Part shown: in pieces, positions 20,702 through 27,148 of the stretch
Layout: the number at the start of each line of letters is the position of its first letter
Numbering within the stretch: the stretch's first letter is position 1
IMG/VR virus record: IMGVR_UViG_3300004369_000005
Span: 28,121-92,120 of that record
DNA length: 64,000 nucleotides
Reading direction: 5' to 3' (one strand)
Origin: a virus
Position numbers and translations under genes: made by a program
Notes under the pieces: generated by a model
Database searches by the model: none
The model's input: only the letters and a program-made list of their open reading frames with translations
What the model was told of the DNA's origin: nothing

Positions 20702-21205
20702 TTAACTCCAGTGATTGTTTGGTCTTTCCCACCAAAAATGTAAATCTTTGATAGTATCATCATAATAAAGTGAAACTAAGTCACTCTTATATTTACTATG
20801 GATATTTTCACATAATGATAAAGTGTAGTAATTCTTGTCTACAAACTTTTCCATTACCTTAGTAATCCAAGTATAATTGCCACCTCTGATTACACCTGCC
20901 TCACATAAAACAAAATTATCCCAGTCTAGAACCCAGTCAGCAAAATTAATTTCAAAATCAAGTTTATACTTATTTACATTTTCGTCTGGAAATGGCACAT
21001 TGACTGCTTCAATATGAAAAATCTCTCGATCCATAGATAATGAATGCGAGAGATGCTGAGTTACAATACCAGAGTAATCAGGAGACACGCACAAGAAACA
21101 AGTCTTTGAGGGATGAATATTCCAATCAGACATCTTGATCTTATACGACATCTCCTGAATGAGTGCCATCTCTTTGTCTTGTGAGATAAACAAAAGTTCT
21201 TTCAT
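20702..21205 (-). CDS. conserved-looking hypothetical protein (167 aa) in the baseplate operon
   Basis: 167 residues with mixed alpha/beta composition and many aromatic residues (WNIHPSKTCFLCVSPDY; FVLCEAGVIRGGNYTWI; HFWWERPNNHWS). The strand-loop FVLCEAGVIRGGN faintly recalls a nucleotide- or phosphate-binding loop, but I cannot name the fold. ATG overlaps the upstream oxygenase stop (ATGA), so it is probably co-translated with it. No signal peptide or membrane segment. Confidence 0.7.
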   Translation of the reverse strand: MKELLFISQDKEMALIQEMSYKIKMSDWNIHPSKTCFLCVSPDYSGIVTQHLSHSLSMDREIFHIEAVNVPFPDENVNKYKLDFEINFADWVLDWDNFVLCEAGVIRGGNYTWITKVMEKFVDKNYYTLSLCENIHSKYKSDLVSLYYDDTIKDLHFWWERPNNHWS

Positions 21206-21768
21206 CGTTCGATAATCATGTTGAAGGACAAGATAATTCTTTCCTTATCGCTCTGATTCACTTCAGTATAGTGATTACAGGCAGCAGGGAAAATAATTAG
21301 AGAACCTTCAGTAATCTCATCGGGTTGATGTGTCATTGTCAATCCTTTCATGAAATCTCCAAAGGGAGAGACAAATGTTGTTGGGGTATGAACTTCTGGA
21401 TCATACTCAATAAACAAAACAGCATTATACCCAATAGAACCATGGTTATGTACTGTATGGTTCATGCCATAGATTGACTTTTCAAACCACCACCACTGAG
21501 GAATAATACTAGTACATCCAACAGCATCACCAAAACGATTGATATCGCTTTCGATAATATCAACGACTGGTTGGAAACTCTCTTTTTCTTCTTTGTTGTA
21601 GTTTGTAAGCACGTTATCTTTTAAGGATAACTCTTTCTGCTTATACAGTTCAAGGAGTTTTGGTTTTTTAATTTCCCAGTCCTGAATCTGCAACTTGAAG
21701 ATTGGAACTGAGAACATTGGATATGCTTTGACATCCTCCTCGACTGCTGGAGTCGAGACCTCACTCAT
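21202..21768 (-). CDS. 2-oxoglutarate/Fe(II)-dependent oxygenase (2OG-FeII_Oxy_5-like)
   Basis: 188 residues with the jelly-roll pattern of cyanophage 2OG oxygenases: a proximal His pair in VHNHG (107, 109) followed by a strand (YNAVLFIEYDP), then EGSLIIFPAACNH with the distal His at about 166, and a basic 2OG-binding residue in ERIILSFN (Arg177). These enzymes hydroxylate protein or small-molecule substrates; the substrate is unknown. Acidic Asp is replaced by His/Gly spacing in the proximal motif, so metal ligation should be checked. It lies inside the baseplate operon, which raises the possibility of virion-protein modification. Confidence 0.75.
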   Translation of the reverse strand: MSEVSTPAVEEDVKAYPMFSVPIFKLQIQDWEIKKPKLLELYKQKELSLKDNVLTNYNKEEKESFQPVVDIIESDINRFGDAVGCTSIIPQWWWFEKSIYGMNHTVHNHGSIGYNAVLFIEYDPEVHTPTTFVSPFGDFMKGLTMTHQPDEITEGSLIIFPAACNHYTEVNQSDKERIILSFNMIIER

Positions 21769-21911
21769 CGTCCTTGACCTCTGTAACGCTTCTTAGCGCC
21801 ATTACGACTGGTAGCAGAATATTTTGTGTTCTTGCTGCTTCCTTGACGTGTGGTTTTGGGTTGCGACTCAATAATCTTCTTACCGCTAAGACCAACTTTT
21901 GCTCGTGCCAT
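21765..21911 (-). CDS. 48-residue basic protein conserved in cyanophages
   Basis: Reads MARAKVGLSGKKIIE..., continues with TRQGSSKNTKYSATSRNGAK and ends KKRYRGQGR. It is very Lys/Arg/Gly-rich, with no hydrophobic core. I recall similar short basic proteins next to baseplate genes of T4-like cyanophages, so it is likely genuine; it may bind nucleic acid or act as a peptide in the virion. ATGA overlap couples it to the downstream oxygenase. Confidence 0.7.
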   Translation of the reverse strand: MARAKVGLSGKKIIESQPKTTRQGSSKNTKYSATSRNGAKKRYRGQGR

Positions 21912-21941
21912 AATTAATTTTTAATTGACTTACTTATTTTA

Positions 21942-22280
21942 CTAGATAGGTCCTTGACTGTCAACTGTTACAGTTAATGCACCAGCAGACGCTACAATTC
22001 CTGCAGGACCAACAGGAGAGGTTAGAAGACTTCCAATGACTGCCATCGGTGTTCCATTCACCATAACGGTTGGAGAACCCGTGGAGATCACGTCACTATG
22101 CAAGTCTGGTGGTATAGGAAGTGCCGCAAAATGTGGTAAAGTAGTATCACCTACCTTATGAACGTTCCTGCCGTTAATAATAACATTAGGAGATGCACTA
22201 ATATATCCAACAGGAGACCAAGGACCATGACCTGTAGTCATATCCCATGGAGTATATAACGCGGGAGTATTAGATAACAT
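21942..22280 (-). CDS. PAAR-repeat baseplate spike tip protein
   Basis: 112 residues with PAAR-family features: GHGPWSPVGYISASPNVIIN, VHKVGD, LPHFA, then STGSPTVMVNGTPMAVIGS. PAAR proteins (T4 gp5.4) form a sharp metal-stabilised cone on the gp5 needle that pierces the outer membrane. The His residues near 18, 41, 50 and 61 are candidate metal ligands. It overlaps the upstream 288-residue gene by 11 bases. The pairing with baseplate genes fits the role. Confidence 0.88.
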   Translation of the reverse strand: MLSNTPALYTPWDMTTGHGPWSPVGYISASPNVIINGRNVHKVGDTTLPHFAALPIPPDLHSDVISTGSPTVMVNGTPMAVIGSLLTSPVGPAGIVASAGALTVTVDSQGPI

Positions 22281-23136
22281 TGAGTGGTACAGGAACCTTT
22301 GGAGTATTTATTCCGTACTCTAACCTCTTAATCGCCGTGTCCTGATCGTTCTGTACGGTCATATGCGCTGTAGAAAGAAAAGTGCCCGCGCTACTAACAA
22401 TCGTAATGTCAAAGAACACTCTTAACTTCATAATGTCACTAGGTTTGTAACTAATAATGTCGGAGCAACGCTTTAACCACCCCTCCATAACTGGAGCATC
22501 ATACATCTTCGCATCTGCAAACGTTAAAGGATAAAAACTCTCGGCGCTTATGCTGCTAGGATACTTCCTCTTTAACATCGAAGGATCAAACAATTCCCCC
22601 TCTGCCTCTAACTTCTCAATCTTTTCTAAAGTCTCATAATACACCCCATCCCCAGAAATCTTGACAATGGCATTCGGTAACCTCAGTAACCATTCCCTAT
22701 CATGAAAGTTACGTTCACTGAAATACCCCGAAATCGTCACCAGAGGCGCTGCACCAGTCGCAAACTCACTGTTGAATACAAAGGGTTCATTATACAGTGG
22801 AGCGACCCACAGGGGACTCACAGGCACCTCAAATTCAGTGTCAAAACTTCTGGTGGTGTCGAATGAAGGACGAGGTTCCTCCAAAATGCAGTAAGATGGA
22901 CCAGTCACTGACATACTGGTGATGACCTCGTTAGGCAGTGTTGGATATGCTTCTATCGTTAGTGAAAAACTTTGATAGGGTTTCACATACGTCGGTTCTG
23001 CGTCTGGAATGATATCTACGGTCGGTTTGAACTCATAGTCCCCTGCAGGTAGTCCAAGCAACTTTAAGGACCTTGGAGCGGTTGCTGGGAGGGGATAAAA
23101 CCCTACCTCGATCTCATCCGTGAATATCTCTGCCAT
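22270..23136 (-). CDS. hypothetical baseplate-operon protein (288 aa)
   Basis: The family is not recognised. The first half is beta-rich and Pro-rich and includes FYPLPATAPRSLKLLGLPAG. The second half holds a helical piece (ETLEKIEKLEAEGELFDP) and strands (LRVFFDITIVSSAG). There is no enzymatic motif or signal peptide. It is the gene immediately before the PAAR tip and overlaps it, so it may be a central baseplate or hub-associated virion protein; that is positional inference. Confidence 0.7.
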   Translation of the reverse strand: MAEIFTDEIEVGFYPLPATAPRSLKLLGLPAGDYEFKPTVDIIPDAEPTYVKPYQSFSLTIEAYPTLPNEVITSMSVTGPSYCILEEPRPSFDTTRSFDTEFEVPVSPLWVAPLYNEPFVFNSEFATGAAPLVTISGYFSERNFHDREWLLRLPNAIVKISGDGVYYETLEKIEKLEAEGELFDPSMLKRKYPSSISAESFYPLTFADAKMYDAPVMEGWLKRCSDIISYKPSDIMKLRVFFDITIVSSAGTFLSTAHMTVQNDQDTAIKRLEYGINTPKVPVPLNVI

Positions 23137-23366
23137 TAGACTGACTGCGCGACTCTTAGCAAATCTTTCTTAATCCCTTCAACATTATTGTGAAGATAAT
23201 CTAAAGTATCTGACAGTGTTTCGTACTCACTCGCCTCAGGGCGGCGGTACGCTAATGTCGGTCTCTCCAAGTTCGATACTCGCACTTCCAGACTCTCCAA
23301 TCTCTGCAACAGCACTAGGAGTTTTTCCTCCAAGCTTGTCTGTTGCTGCTCTGACGACGTTTCCAT
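23136..23366 (-). CDS. small coiled-coil protein (76 aa)
   Basis: METSSEQQQTSLEEKLLVLL opens a heptad-rich helix (LLQRLESLEVRVSNLERP), and a second helix follows (LDYLHNNVEGIKKDLLRVA). GAGGAG lies about 11 bases before the ATG. The stop/start junction with the 288-residue gene overlaps by one base. It overlaps the preceding ORF by 131 bases in a different frame. Likely a small structural or scaffold-type helical protein. Confidence 0.65.
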   Translation of the reverse strand: METSSEQQQTSLEEKLLVLLQRLESLEVRVSNLERPTLAYRRPEASEYETLSDTLDYLHNNVEGIKKDLLRVAQSV

Positions 23367-23481
23367 TATTTGAATCTCCTCTCATGAATGATTCCGCTGC
23401 CTTCGTCTCGAACTCGTCGCAAAATGCATCAAAGTTACTCAGAATGGCATCGAAGTTTTCAAAATCAACTTTCTGGGGCAT
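23236..23481 (-). CDS. first ORF of the late baseplate operon (81 aa), C-terminal half overlaps the next gene
   Basis: The N-terminal half (MPQKVDFENFDAILSNFDAF, then CDEFETKAAESFMRGD) looks like a real small protein with amphipathic helices. The C-terminal half is low-complexity Gly/Ser/Glu and runs through the next gene in another frame, so it may be non-native sequence after a frame change. No clear ribosome site precedes the ATG. The late promoter 43 bases upstream supports a gene beginning here. Confidence 0.5.
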   Translation of the reverse strand: MPQKVDFENFDAILSNFDAFCDEFETKAAESFMRGDSNNGNVVRAATDKLGGKTPSAVAEIGESGSASIELGETDISVPPP

Positions 23482-23523
23482 TTTTTTTCTGGCGGAATTT
23501 TTTATAACGGGACTTTACCAAAA

Positions 23524-23531
23524 TATTTATC
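23524..23531 (-). promoter_or_regulatory. late promoter (GATAAATA) of the baseplate operon
   Basis: GATAAATA on the minus strand fits the NATAAATA late consensus. It lies between a strong terminator (23603-23631) and the first baseplate-operon ORF, so it probably drives the genes from 23481 down to gp6 and beyond. Confidence 0.7.
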
Positions 23532-23602
23532 GGTCGTCTGGATACTTTTGTAGGTTAGGGGAGTCATGCGTTTTTGGAATCGCTTGGCGACCCGACTAGT
23601 AC

Positions 23603-23631
23603 AAAAAAACCCCCTAACAACTGCCAGGGGG
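23603..23631 (-). terminator. Rho-independent terminator at the early/late boundary
   Basis: Minus strand: CCCCCT paired with AGGGGG around a 10-base loop, followed by seven T residues. It ends transcripts from the small-gene region before the late promoter of the baseplate operon. Confidence 0.88.
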
Positions 23632-23642
23632 CGGGGTCTGTG

Positions 23643-23843
23643 CTAGGATGCTGTGGCGACTAGTCGTCGGCACTGCCTCTCAATCTGTCGCAATGCGTTC
23701 ACGTCGCTAGGACTGCTGCTGCATGTGCTGATGATGCCTAGGCGTTCGTGCTTGTATTTGCGGTGCTTTCGATCACTGGTGAGGATGAACCCATAGCGAG
23801 CGTGGATGGCGTCCGCTTCTCTGGTGAAGGACTTCTTAGACAT
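23643..23843 (-). CDS. small basic protein, weak HicA-like resemblance
   Basis: 66 residues: an N-terminal helix (SFTREADAIHARYGF), a basic strand pair (ILTSDRKHRKYKHERLGIIS) and a C-terminal helix (SDVNALRQIERQCRRLV). The layout, with basic/His residues before a 'S.SD..AL..I....RR' helix, faintly resembles small HicA-like dsRNA-binding folds, though the catalytic 'GSH' motif is not present as such. No antitoxin partner is evident. Last gene before the terminator. Confidence 0.6.
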   Translation of the reverse strand: MSKKSFTREADAIHARYGFILTSDRKHRKYKHERLGIISTCSSSPSDVNALRQIERQCRRLVATAS

Positions 23844-23846
23844 GGG

Positions 23847-24023
23847 TCAGGCGAAGGTGGGGAGACGGTCGATCGCTTCTTGCGCGTGATGCTCTGCAAA
23901 GACCCCAGCGATGAGGGCGGCGCTGTGTGCTGTGCCCTGTAGGGTGTTGCTGCTGACCCATCCTGTCTGGCGGGTGCTGATGTCAGAGGCGAGGCGGAAG
24001 CAGGTGGGGTTGCGCTTTGTCAT
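23847..24023 (-). CDS. 58-residue hypothetical protein
   Basis: Reads MTKRNPTCFRLASDISTRQT... and ends AQEAIDRLPTFA, with an Ala-rich helix (TAHSAALIAGVFAEHHAQEA). The frame has high GC in third positions, like its neighbours at 24-25 kb. It stops three bases before the next ATG. No recognised family and no clear ribosome site. Confidence 0.5.
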   Translation of the reverse strand: MTKRNPTCFRLASDISTRQTGWVSSNTLQGTAHSAALIAGVFAEHHAQEAIDRLPTFA

Positions 24024-24090
24024 GCTGTGCTGTGTTGATGTGGTTAGTCTACAGGCAAGGGGGGCAGCAGAGACCCCCCTAGTGTACGGT

Positions 24091-24363
24091 TCAGAGATCG
24101 ACCATCATGGCATTCATCTCATCGGCATCGATGGCGCACGAATCCCAACGCACCCCATCCTTGGTTTGCACGAGGTGGCGACCGATCATGCCGTCAGTCA
24201 TGGCACGAACGAACTTATCCCAAGGGGTCTCATCGTTGCCGCAGAACTCAACACACGCCTTAGCGGTGTTGTAGAGGAATTCATCGTTGCCAATCCAGAG
24301 GGCAGCGTTCCAGGTTTCGTAGGTCGCCCAACCGTTGTAGGTGCTGAGGGTGGAAGCGGTCAT
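24091..24363 (-). CDS. NGW-x-YETWN family small protein
   Basis: 90 residues starting MTASTLSTYNGWATYETWNA. The motif NGW-x-(N/T)YETWN-x-ALW is one I recognise from small proteins of phages and some prokaryotes (DUF7249-like); its function is unknown. I placed the start at 24363 because a TATAAT -10 box sits only 23 bases upstream; a longer reading frame would extend through that promoter. Confidence 0.75.
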   Translation of the reverse strand: MTASTLSTYNGWATYETWNAALWIGNDEFLYNTAKACVEFCGNDETPWDKFVRAMTDGMIGRHLVQTKDGVRWDSCAIDADEMNAMMVDL

Positions 24364-24385
24364 GTCGTTTGTTTGAACTGAAGTC

Positions 24386-24438
24386 ATTATAGGGGCAGGG
24401 GGTTGCCCTTGTGGGGCAATGGTGGACGGTTCAGTAAC
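24386..24438 (-). promoter_or_regulatory. early-type promoter with upstream element (for the NGW gene)
   Basis: TATAAT at 24386-24391 followed by the leader GACTTCAGTTCAAACAAAC. The upstream element (GTTACTGAACCGTCCAC, a divergent copy) starts 47 bases before the -10 box. Confidence 0.55.
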
Positions 24439-24613
24439 CGTAACGCTGGCGGCGCATCTCGGTTTGGTAGCGGCGCTCATCGATGTCGTCAGCGGTGAAG
24501 TAATCATCGAAGTCGCCGTCGCCCATGTCGTAGGCATAGTTGGCGGGTTGCTGCCCTGCCTTGCCAGTGAGGGAGGCGAAGGAGAAGCGGTCGAAGTTGG
24601 TTTCGTTTGTCAT
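24431..24613 (-). CDS. 60-residue acidic hypothetical protein
   Basis: MTNETNFDRFSFASLTGKAG, then an Asp/Tyr-rich centre (YDMGDGDFDDYFTADDIDE) and an Arg-rich end (RRYQTEMRRQRYGY). The start at 24613 follows a TATACT box by seven bases; the longer frame reads through the promoter. Function unknown. Confidence 0.6.
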   Translation of the reverse strand: MTNETNFDRFSFASLTGKAGQQPANYAYDMGDGDFDDYFTADDIDERRYQTEMRRQRYGY

Positions 24614-24619
24614 GTGCTT

Positions 24620-24673
24620 AGTATAAGGGGTCAGGGGCGCAGTCTGGGGGTGATAGTGTGCCAGTTCCTCAAT
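24620..24673 (-). promoter_or_regulatory. early-type promoter with upstream element
   Basis: TATACT at 24620-24625. The upstream element ATTGAGGAACTGGCACA occupies 24657-24673 and begins exactly 48 bases before the -10 box. It overlaps the stop codon of the upstream gene. Confidence 0.6.
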
Positions 24674-24884
24674 CGAACAACAGGGCGGCGATTGCCTCAA
24701 TCCCTGCCTCGTCTGCCTTGACGGTGACCCATGCCATAGGGTTGCCCTTAGCGGGGCACTTCCAGATCACCACATCCTCATCGTAGGTTGCTGCCAGTTG
24801 GTAGGCATGGGTCATGTCAGTCGCCCACATGCAACCGTGAGGGTCGAACGTACCGAACGATTTGGGTTGAACTGCGATTGCCAT
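24669..24884 (-). CDS. 71-residue hypothetical protein
   Basis: MAIAVQPKSFGTFDPHGCMW followed by a compact alpha/beta sequence (AYQLAATYDEDVVIWKCPAKG, MAWVTVKADEAGIEAIAALLF). No family is recognised. The ATG lies about 24 bases after a TATAAT -10 box. GC-rich codon use like its neighbours. Confidence 0.65.
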   Translation of the reverse strand: MAIAVQPKSFGTFDPHGCMWATDMTHAYQLAATYDEDVVIWKCPAKGNPMAWVTVKADEAGIEAIAALLFD

Positions 24885-24907
24885 GTGTGCTTTGCTTTGT
24901 TCCCCTT

Positions 24908-24960
24908 ATTATAAGGGCGAGGATGCCGCGGCCAAGGGCAGCGAGTGCCAGATCTCCAAC
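24908..24960 (-). promoter_or_regulatory. early-type promoter with upstream element
   Basis: TATAAT at 24908-24913 lies within a CCTTAT/ATAAGG palindrome. The upstream element GTTGGAGATCTGGCACT starts 47 bases before it (24944-24960). A second GGCACAC copy is at 25003-25010 without an obvious -10. Confidence 0.55.
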
Positions 24961-25056
24961 TGTCTGCTGTGTCTTAACAACAGGCAGGGATGGCATACAA
25001 TAGTGTGCCAATTGCAGCGGTAGTATGGGTGAACTAGTTTGAGCCGCGAGTTTGTG

Positions 25057-25263
25057 TTACTTAGCGTCTGGAATTAGGGAGATCAAAGTATCCTCATCAT
25101 AGAGATCTACGATCTCTTCAGTTACTTCATCCCATGTCAATTTGTCGTACTCTCGTTCTAACAAATCAACGCACATATGCACGAGGGAATCTGTATCCAT
25201 GCCATCTACAATATGCCAGACATAGTTCTCAACGAGTTGGCGACGATCCTGTTCGGTAGGCAT
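25057..25263 (-). CDS. small acidic protein of a common cyanophage type
   Basis: 68 residues from MPTEQDRRQLVENYVWHIVD. The pattern LVENYV-x-HIVDGMD followed by acidic helices and an 'L..LIPDAK' end is one I associate with recurring small cyanophage proteins of unknown function. ATG at 25263 preferred over an in-frame TTG six bases upstream. Confidence 0.7.
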   Translation of the reverse strand: MPTEQDRRQLVENYVWHIVDGMDTDSLVHMCVDLLEREYDKLTWDEVTEEIVDLYDEDTLISLIPDAK

Positions 25264-25299
25264 AATCAAATGGTGAAGAATGTGTGGACTAAGTTATAC

Positions 25300-25653
25300 T
25301 CAGACCAGCAGGTCATTGATAGCAAGGGCACCAAGTCTCATGCCAGAGCGAAACTCAGTGACAAAGAATTCAGTGCCATTGTAGAGGCGAATGAACCACT
25401 CAAAGTTCTTCTGAAACACACCCTCACCAGCGATTCCATGCTCGGTCATGATAGCATTCAGGCGAGACTTGGTGGTGTTAGATTGCCAACCACCATCAAA
25501 CAATTTGATGCCGTTGTCATCAACTTCGGCAATCAGATTGCCATGCAGGTAGACATAAGAAATGCCGTCAACATTCAGCACCTCAGTGTTATCGAGTTTC
25601 CAATCAGTGCCGTTGGTGATAGCGGCATTCATGAGTCGTTCGATCTTACGCAT
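25300..25653 (-). CDS. conserved cyanophage hypothetical protein (GGWQSNTTKSRLN motif)
   Basis: 117 residues. The motif LFDGGWQSNTTKSRLNAI is distinctive and recurs in small early-type cyanophage proteins that I remember; the preceding segment (VLNVDGISYVYLHGNLIAEV) is a beta meander. Function unknown. Start chosen at MRKIERLMN (25653), downstream of a TATAAT box and a leader of about 36 bases. Confidence 0.75.
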   Translation of the reverse strand: MRKIERLMNAAITNGTDWKLDNTEVLNVDGISYVYLHGNLIAEVDDNGIKLFDGGWQSNTTKSRLNAIMTEHGIAGEGVFQKNFEWFIRLYNGTEFFVTEFRSGMRLGALAINDLLV

Positions 25654-25689
25654 GAGAGAAAAGTGAAGTGGTTTGTTTGAACTGAAGTC

Positions 25690-25743
25690 ATTATAGACAC
25701 AGGGTCGGCAGGAATGCGACCGATGCTGTGCCACTTAATCAAC
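25690..25743 (-). promoter_or_regulatory. early-type promoter with upstream element
   Basis: TGTGTCTATAATG with TATAAT at 25690-25695, an extended-type -10. The upstream element GTTGATTAAGTGGCACA starts exactly 48 bases before it (25727-25743) and overlaps the stop of the upstream gene. Confidence 0.65.
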
Positions 25744-25870
25744 TGTCCTCTCGCCAGGTCAGAGGATCTTCCTGTTCGATATCCTCTTGCATGTCGAAAG
25801 GCATCATCTCACGATCATCAATGTCGAGATCGAAGATCTCACCAGGCATGTCTTGAATTTCATCCCACAT
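25739..25870 (-). CDS. 43-residue acidic protein
   Basis: MWDEIQDMPGEIFDLDIDDR, then EMMPFDMQEDIEQEDPLTWR and a short acidic end. Highly Asp/Glu-rich, with no hydrophobic core; possibly a DNA-mimic-like or binding peptide, but that is speculation. It lies between two genes of the same strand, and the frame is clean. Confidence 0.5.
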   Translation of the reverse strand: MWDEIQDMPGEIFDLDIDDREMMPFDMQEDIEQEDPLTWREDS

Positions 25871-25901
25871 TGTTAGTTAAGCGAAGAACAGTTAGTGTTA
25901 A

Positions 25902-26093
25902 TCAGAGACCGTTGAGGTAATCAGCGAGTGCCTCATCATACTCTGCTTTGGTGTTAAAAACACGACCGTGAATCATGCGAGGATAGGTAGCATCAACACC
26001 AGCATGTGCTACCATCTGGCAGTCTGCCTCATCGTATCCCATCTCAATGAGAGTGGCGACGTAGGGGTTGTTCGTTTGGGTTTCGTTTGTCAT
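25902..26093 (-). CDS. 63-residue hypothetical protein
   Basis: MTNETQTNNPYVATLIEMGY, a UBA-like 'L.eMGyde.d' helix opening, then VDATYPRMIHGRVFNTKAEY and an acidic C-terminal helix. The first residues MTNET match those of the 60-residue gene at 24613, along with identical leader sequence. Start placed at 26093, seven bases after TATAAT. Confidence 0.65.
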   Translation of the reverse strand: MTNETQTNNPYVATLIEMGYDEADCQMVAHAGVDATYPRMIHGRVFNTKAEYDEALADYLNGL

Positions 26094-26099
26094 GTAGAC

Positions 26100-26153
26100 A
26101 TTATAGACACAGGGTCGAGCGGTTTGGGGGTCACAGTGTGCCACTTCTCCAAC
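26100..26153 (-). promoter_or_regulatory. early-type promoter with upstream element
   Basis: TGTGTCTATAATG with TATAAT at 26100-26105. The element GTTGGAGAAGTGGCACA starts exactly 48 bases upstream (26137-26153), in non-coding sequence just after the neighbouring stop codon. Confidence 0.65.
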
Positions 26154-26156
26154 TGG

Positions 26157-26420
26157 TTAGTCTTGAGTGGTGTAATCTATCTCAAATGCACCCTCACATT
26201 CAGGCACTTCATAATCATCTAAAATCACACGATAATCAATCGATTTGATACACCAACCTGTGGCACATGTGATCTCTTCTACGAGATCATCACCATCATC
26301 TGCCTCCCAAACTGTACCAAATACACCTTCACGGAGTTCTTCTTTATATTCATATGTGATGGGTTCATCATAAACATCATCACTAAAATCAAAGGCGATG
26401 TCAGTAACTTGGAATTGCAT
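26157..26420 (-). CDS. 87-residue acidic hypothetical protein
   Basis: MQFQVTDIAFDFSDDVYDEP..., then VWEADDGDDLVEEITCATGW and CIKSIDYRVILDDYEVP. Regular beta-strand spacing with Asp/Glu loops; no enzymatic motif. Proteins of this look recur among small cyanophage genes. Function unknown. Confidence 0.65.
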   Translation of the reverse strand: MQFQVTDIAFDFSDDVYDEPITYEYKEELREGVFGTVWEADDGDDLVEEITCATGWCIKSIDYRVILDDYEVPECEGAFEIDYTTQD

Positions 26421-26433
26421 GATTGTGATTGAA

Positions 26434-26643
26434 TTAGTTTACTTCAGCGAGCAACAGTTTGTGACAACGATCTGCCTCTACGAGTTCTTCATCATCAAGT
26501 TCATCCCATTCAACATACTCATAGGCACCACGGTTAGACTCAACGCTGCCATCAGATAGCAAGGGGTGATACATAAGAACTCGCTGGTGATTACCATCCA
26601 AAGTGTATACTAACTGGTTTGCTTTAGAGTGAATGAAAACCAT
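26434..26643 (-). CDS. 69-residue hypothetical protein
   Basis: MVFIHSKANQLVYTLDGNHQ..., an N-terminal beta hairpin and an acidic helix (EWDELDDEELVEADRCHKLL). I prefer the ATG at 26643 (GGGA eight bases before it) to the one at 26661, which overlaps a possible TATACA -10. A further GGCACAC copy of the early element stands upstream at 26701-26707. Confidence 0.6.
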   Translation of the reverse strand: MVFIHSKANQLVYTLDGNHQRVLMYHPLLSDGSVESNRGAYEYVEWDELDDEELVEADRCHKLLLAEVN

Positions 26644-26709
26644 GAAAAATCCCGTCAACATGTATACAATACACGATAACGGGACCTTTGCAATATTCAG
26701 TGTGCCAGT

Positions 26710-26868
26710 TTAGAAAGTGTCATAGTATTCATCCACTTCTCTCTTGAATTTGGTAACTTTCTTCTTAGTCTGTCTGCGAATATTCTTCACTTCGTAACCA
26801 AAATCTTCAAAATCTTCATCGAATTGTTGATACTTTTGGTTGTCGGACTGATTGTAACGCTTACCCAT
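26710..26868 (-). CDS. 52-residue basic hypothetical protein
   Basis: MGKRYNQSDNQKYQQFDEDF, then a Lys/Arg-rich helix (KNIRRQTKKKVTKFKREVDE). Probable single long helix. A GTATTA-G-TAATAC palindrome lies just upstream of the start (near 26881-26895), where a promoter could be. Function unknown. Confidence 0.5.
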   Translation of the reverse strand: MGKRYNQSDNQKYQQFDEDFEDFGYEVKNIRRQTKKKVTKFKREVDEYYDTF

Positions 26869-26902
26869 TGTAATTGTAAAGTATTAGTAATACAAAGCAA
26901 TA

Positions 26903-27148
26903 TTATTTAGATTCAATCAAGATATTATTCTTGATTGAAGTATGAAGAAACTTACCCAGACTACCTCCAGTCTTCAATTCAATGCTAATGAGTTCTTTAC
27001 ACAAATCTTCTTGGAATTGCTCTACATTTTCACAGTTAAACGTATATTCTTTGTCTTTATTGCTATTATACACGATTTTAACAGTGTTATCAACAATTTC
27101 GATGCTATCTACAGCTGTAGAGATCAAATTGTCGTACTTTTTAGACAT
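26903..27148 (-). CDS. 81-residue hypothetical protein, possibly KTSC-like
   Basis: MSKKYDNLISTAVDSIEIVD..., then VKIVYNSNKDKEYTFNCENV and GGSLGKFLHTSIKNNIL. The order of beta strands, aromatic 'YTF.C' and a 'G.S.GKF.....I' helix resembles small KTSC-domain proteins, but the KTSC signature is missing. It is preceded by a 150-base AT-rich leader. Confidence 0.65.
   Translation of the reverse strand: MSKKYDNLISTAVDSIEIVDNTVKIVYNSNKDKEYTFNCENVEQFQEDLCKELISIELKTGGSLGKFLHTSIKNNILIESK

Noticed and set aside
23911-24381. 156-codon plus-strand frame
   Set aside because: Antisense to well-formed minus-strand small genes in a GC-rich stretch; no ribosome site, and all other genes are on the minus strand.
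24364-24537. Longer start of the 24091 gene
   Set aside because: The extension passes through the TATAAT box and has no ribosome site; the ATG at 24363 follows the promoter.
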